NCBI GenBank assembly: GCA_010015805.1
Contig: ML978130.1
Location: 868,001 to 932,000, forward strand
Direction of reading: 5' to 3'
Length of the DNA stretch: 64,000 bases
Source: Rhizodiscina lignyota
Taxonomy: Eukaryota > Ascomycota > Dothideomycetes > Aulographales > Rhizodiscinaceae
Below, one piece after another: positions 63,735 to 64,000 of this stretch; the stretch's first letter is position 1, and every line of letters starts with the position of its first letter. Made by a program: the position numbers and the translations under genes. Under the pieces are notes generated by a model. The model made no database searches. It had not been told where the DNA came from and saw only the letters and a list, made by a program, of their open reading frames with translations.

Positions 63735-64000
63735 ATGAGCGACAACGGATACAGCATGCCTGACCTGCAGCACCAGGACTTCTTCGATTGGGAACAGTAC
63801 TACGGATACGATGGCTCGGCTGAAGCGGGAGGCGCTCTTGATGACGTGGAACCTGGGTGAGTTTAAAAAAAAAAGACAGGGGCTGACCGAAGGGCAAAAG
63901 AATCAGCTTCGGACCTCACTGTCCTCCAAATCAGATCACACAAAACCCACCCCCCACAGCCCTTCAGCCGAAGGAGCCCGATCCACCTGTCGGGTCCGAT
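63735..64000 (+). CDS. 5' end of an unidentified gene (runs off right edge)
   Basis: Exon 1 63735-63856 encodes about 41 residues (MSDNGYSMPDLQHQDFF, then aromatic and acidic) and stops at a GTGAGT donor. A CACAG acceptor at 63955-63959 gives an in-phase second exon from 63960 that stays open to the edge (PSAEGARSTCRVR). The intron would be 103 bp and starts with an A-rich run. Too little is present to name a family. Confidence 0.6.

Noticed and set aside
1-64000. LTR elements, capsid- or envelope-bearing elements, DNA transposases, CRISPR arrays, rRNA
   Set aside because: No reverse transcriptase, integrase, transposase or capsid motif in the frames read, no long terminal repeats noticed by eye, and no spaced repeats.

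Overview
The window is nuclear DNA of a filamentous ascomycete (Pezizomycotina, most likely a dothideomycete). The signs are short 45-80 bp GT-AG introns with CTAAC/CTGAC-type branch points, fungus-specific families (Zn2Cys6 regulator, NmrA-like, Clr5, fungal acid-ceramidase relatives), compact genes on both strands, and no bacterial operon structure. I recognise no CRISPR array, rRNA, standard tRNA, or capsid- or LTR-bearing element.

Layout. 1-1393 (-): the N-terminal half of a Clr5-domain protein that runs off the left edge. 2.4-3.3 kb: weak exon-like pieces. 3.3-4.3 kb: an M50B-type membrane protease. 5.2-14.4 kb: a metabolic block with a methyltransferase, a fumarase/aspartase-superfamily lyase, an NmrA-like oxidoreductase, a Zn2Cys6 regulator and a divergently transcribed MmgE/PrpD enzyme. 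A small proline-rich membrane protein with a minisatellite lies inside it. 14.9-15.4 kb: a small membrane protein. 16.4-20.2 kb: a four-exon ATP-dependent DNA ligase with a BRCT-like tail, preceded by a cluster of CGCGT motifs. 21-25 kb: three lineage-type unknown genes. 25.5-29.6 kb: a gene-poor stretch with a tRNA-like Pol III-type element and a GC-rich island.

29.7-35.6 kb: acid-ceramidase-like hydrolase, class III CoA transferase, MRX11-like mitochondrial protein, and an SDR dehydrogenase. 35.6-37.5 kb: unresolved, with one spliced bZIP-like fragment. 37.6-41.1 kb: Clr5 plus ankyrin-repeat protein. 41.3-43.7 kb: secreted Pro/Ser/Thr repeat protein. 44.6-45.6 kb: secreted zinc metalloprotease. 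46-46.9 kb: ABM-like protein. 47.1-48.4 kb: two small genes. 48.9-50 kb: GTP cyclohydrolase I. 52.2-55.7 kb: a CTK1/CDK12-type kinase with a very long RS-rich N-terminus. 55.7-59.5 kb: a gap without a firm gene. 59.5-60.8 kb: an acidic disordered protein. 62.4-63.3 kb: a YIH1/IMPACT homologue. 63.7 kb to the right edge: the first exons of another gene.

How genes may work together. The 5-14 kb block pairs an ASL/PcaB-type lyase with an MmgE/PrpD enzyme and a pathway-type regulator, a combination reminiscent of bacterial iminodisuccinate-type catabolism. The 41-46 kb block holds two secreted proteins, one mucin-like and one a protease. The remaining genes are mostly housekeeping (translation control, transcription elongation, pteridine synthesis, mitochondrial gene expression). 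Intron joins were checked by phase by hand; unresolved ones are marked.
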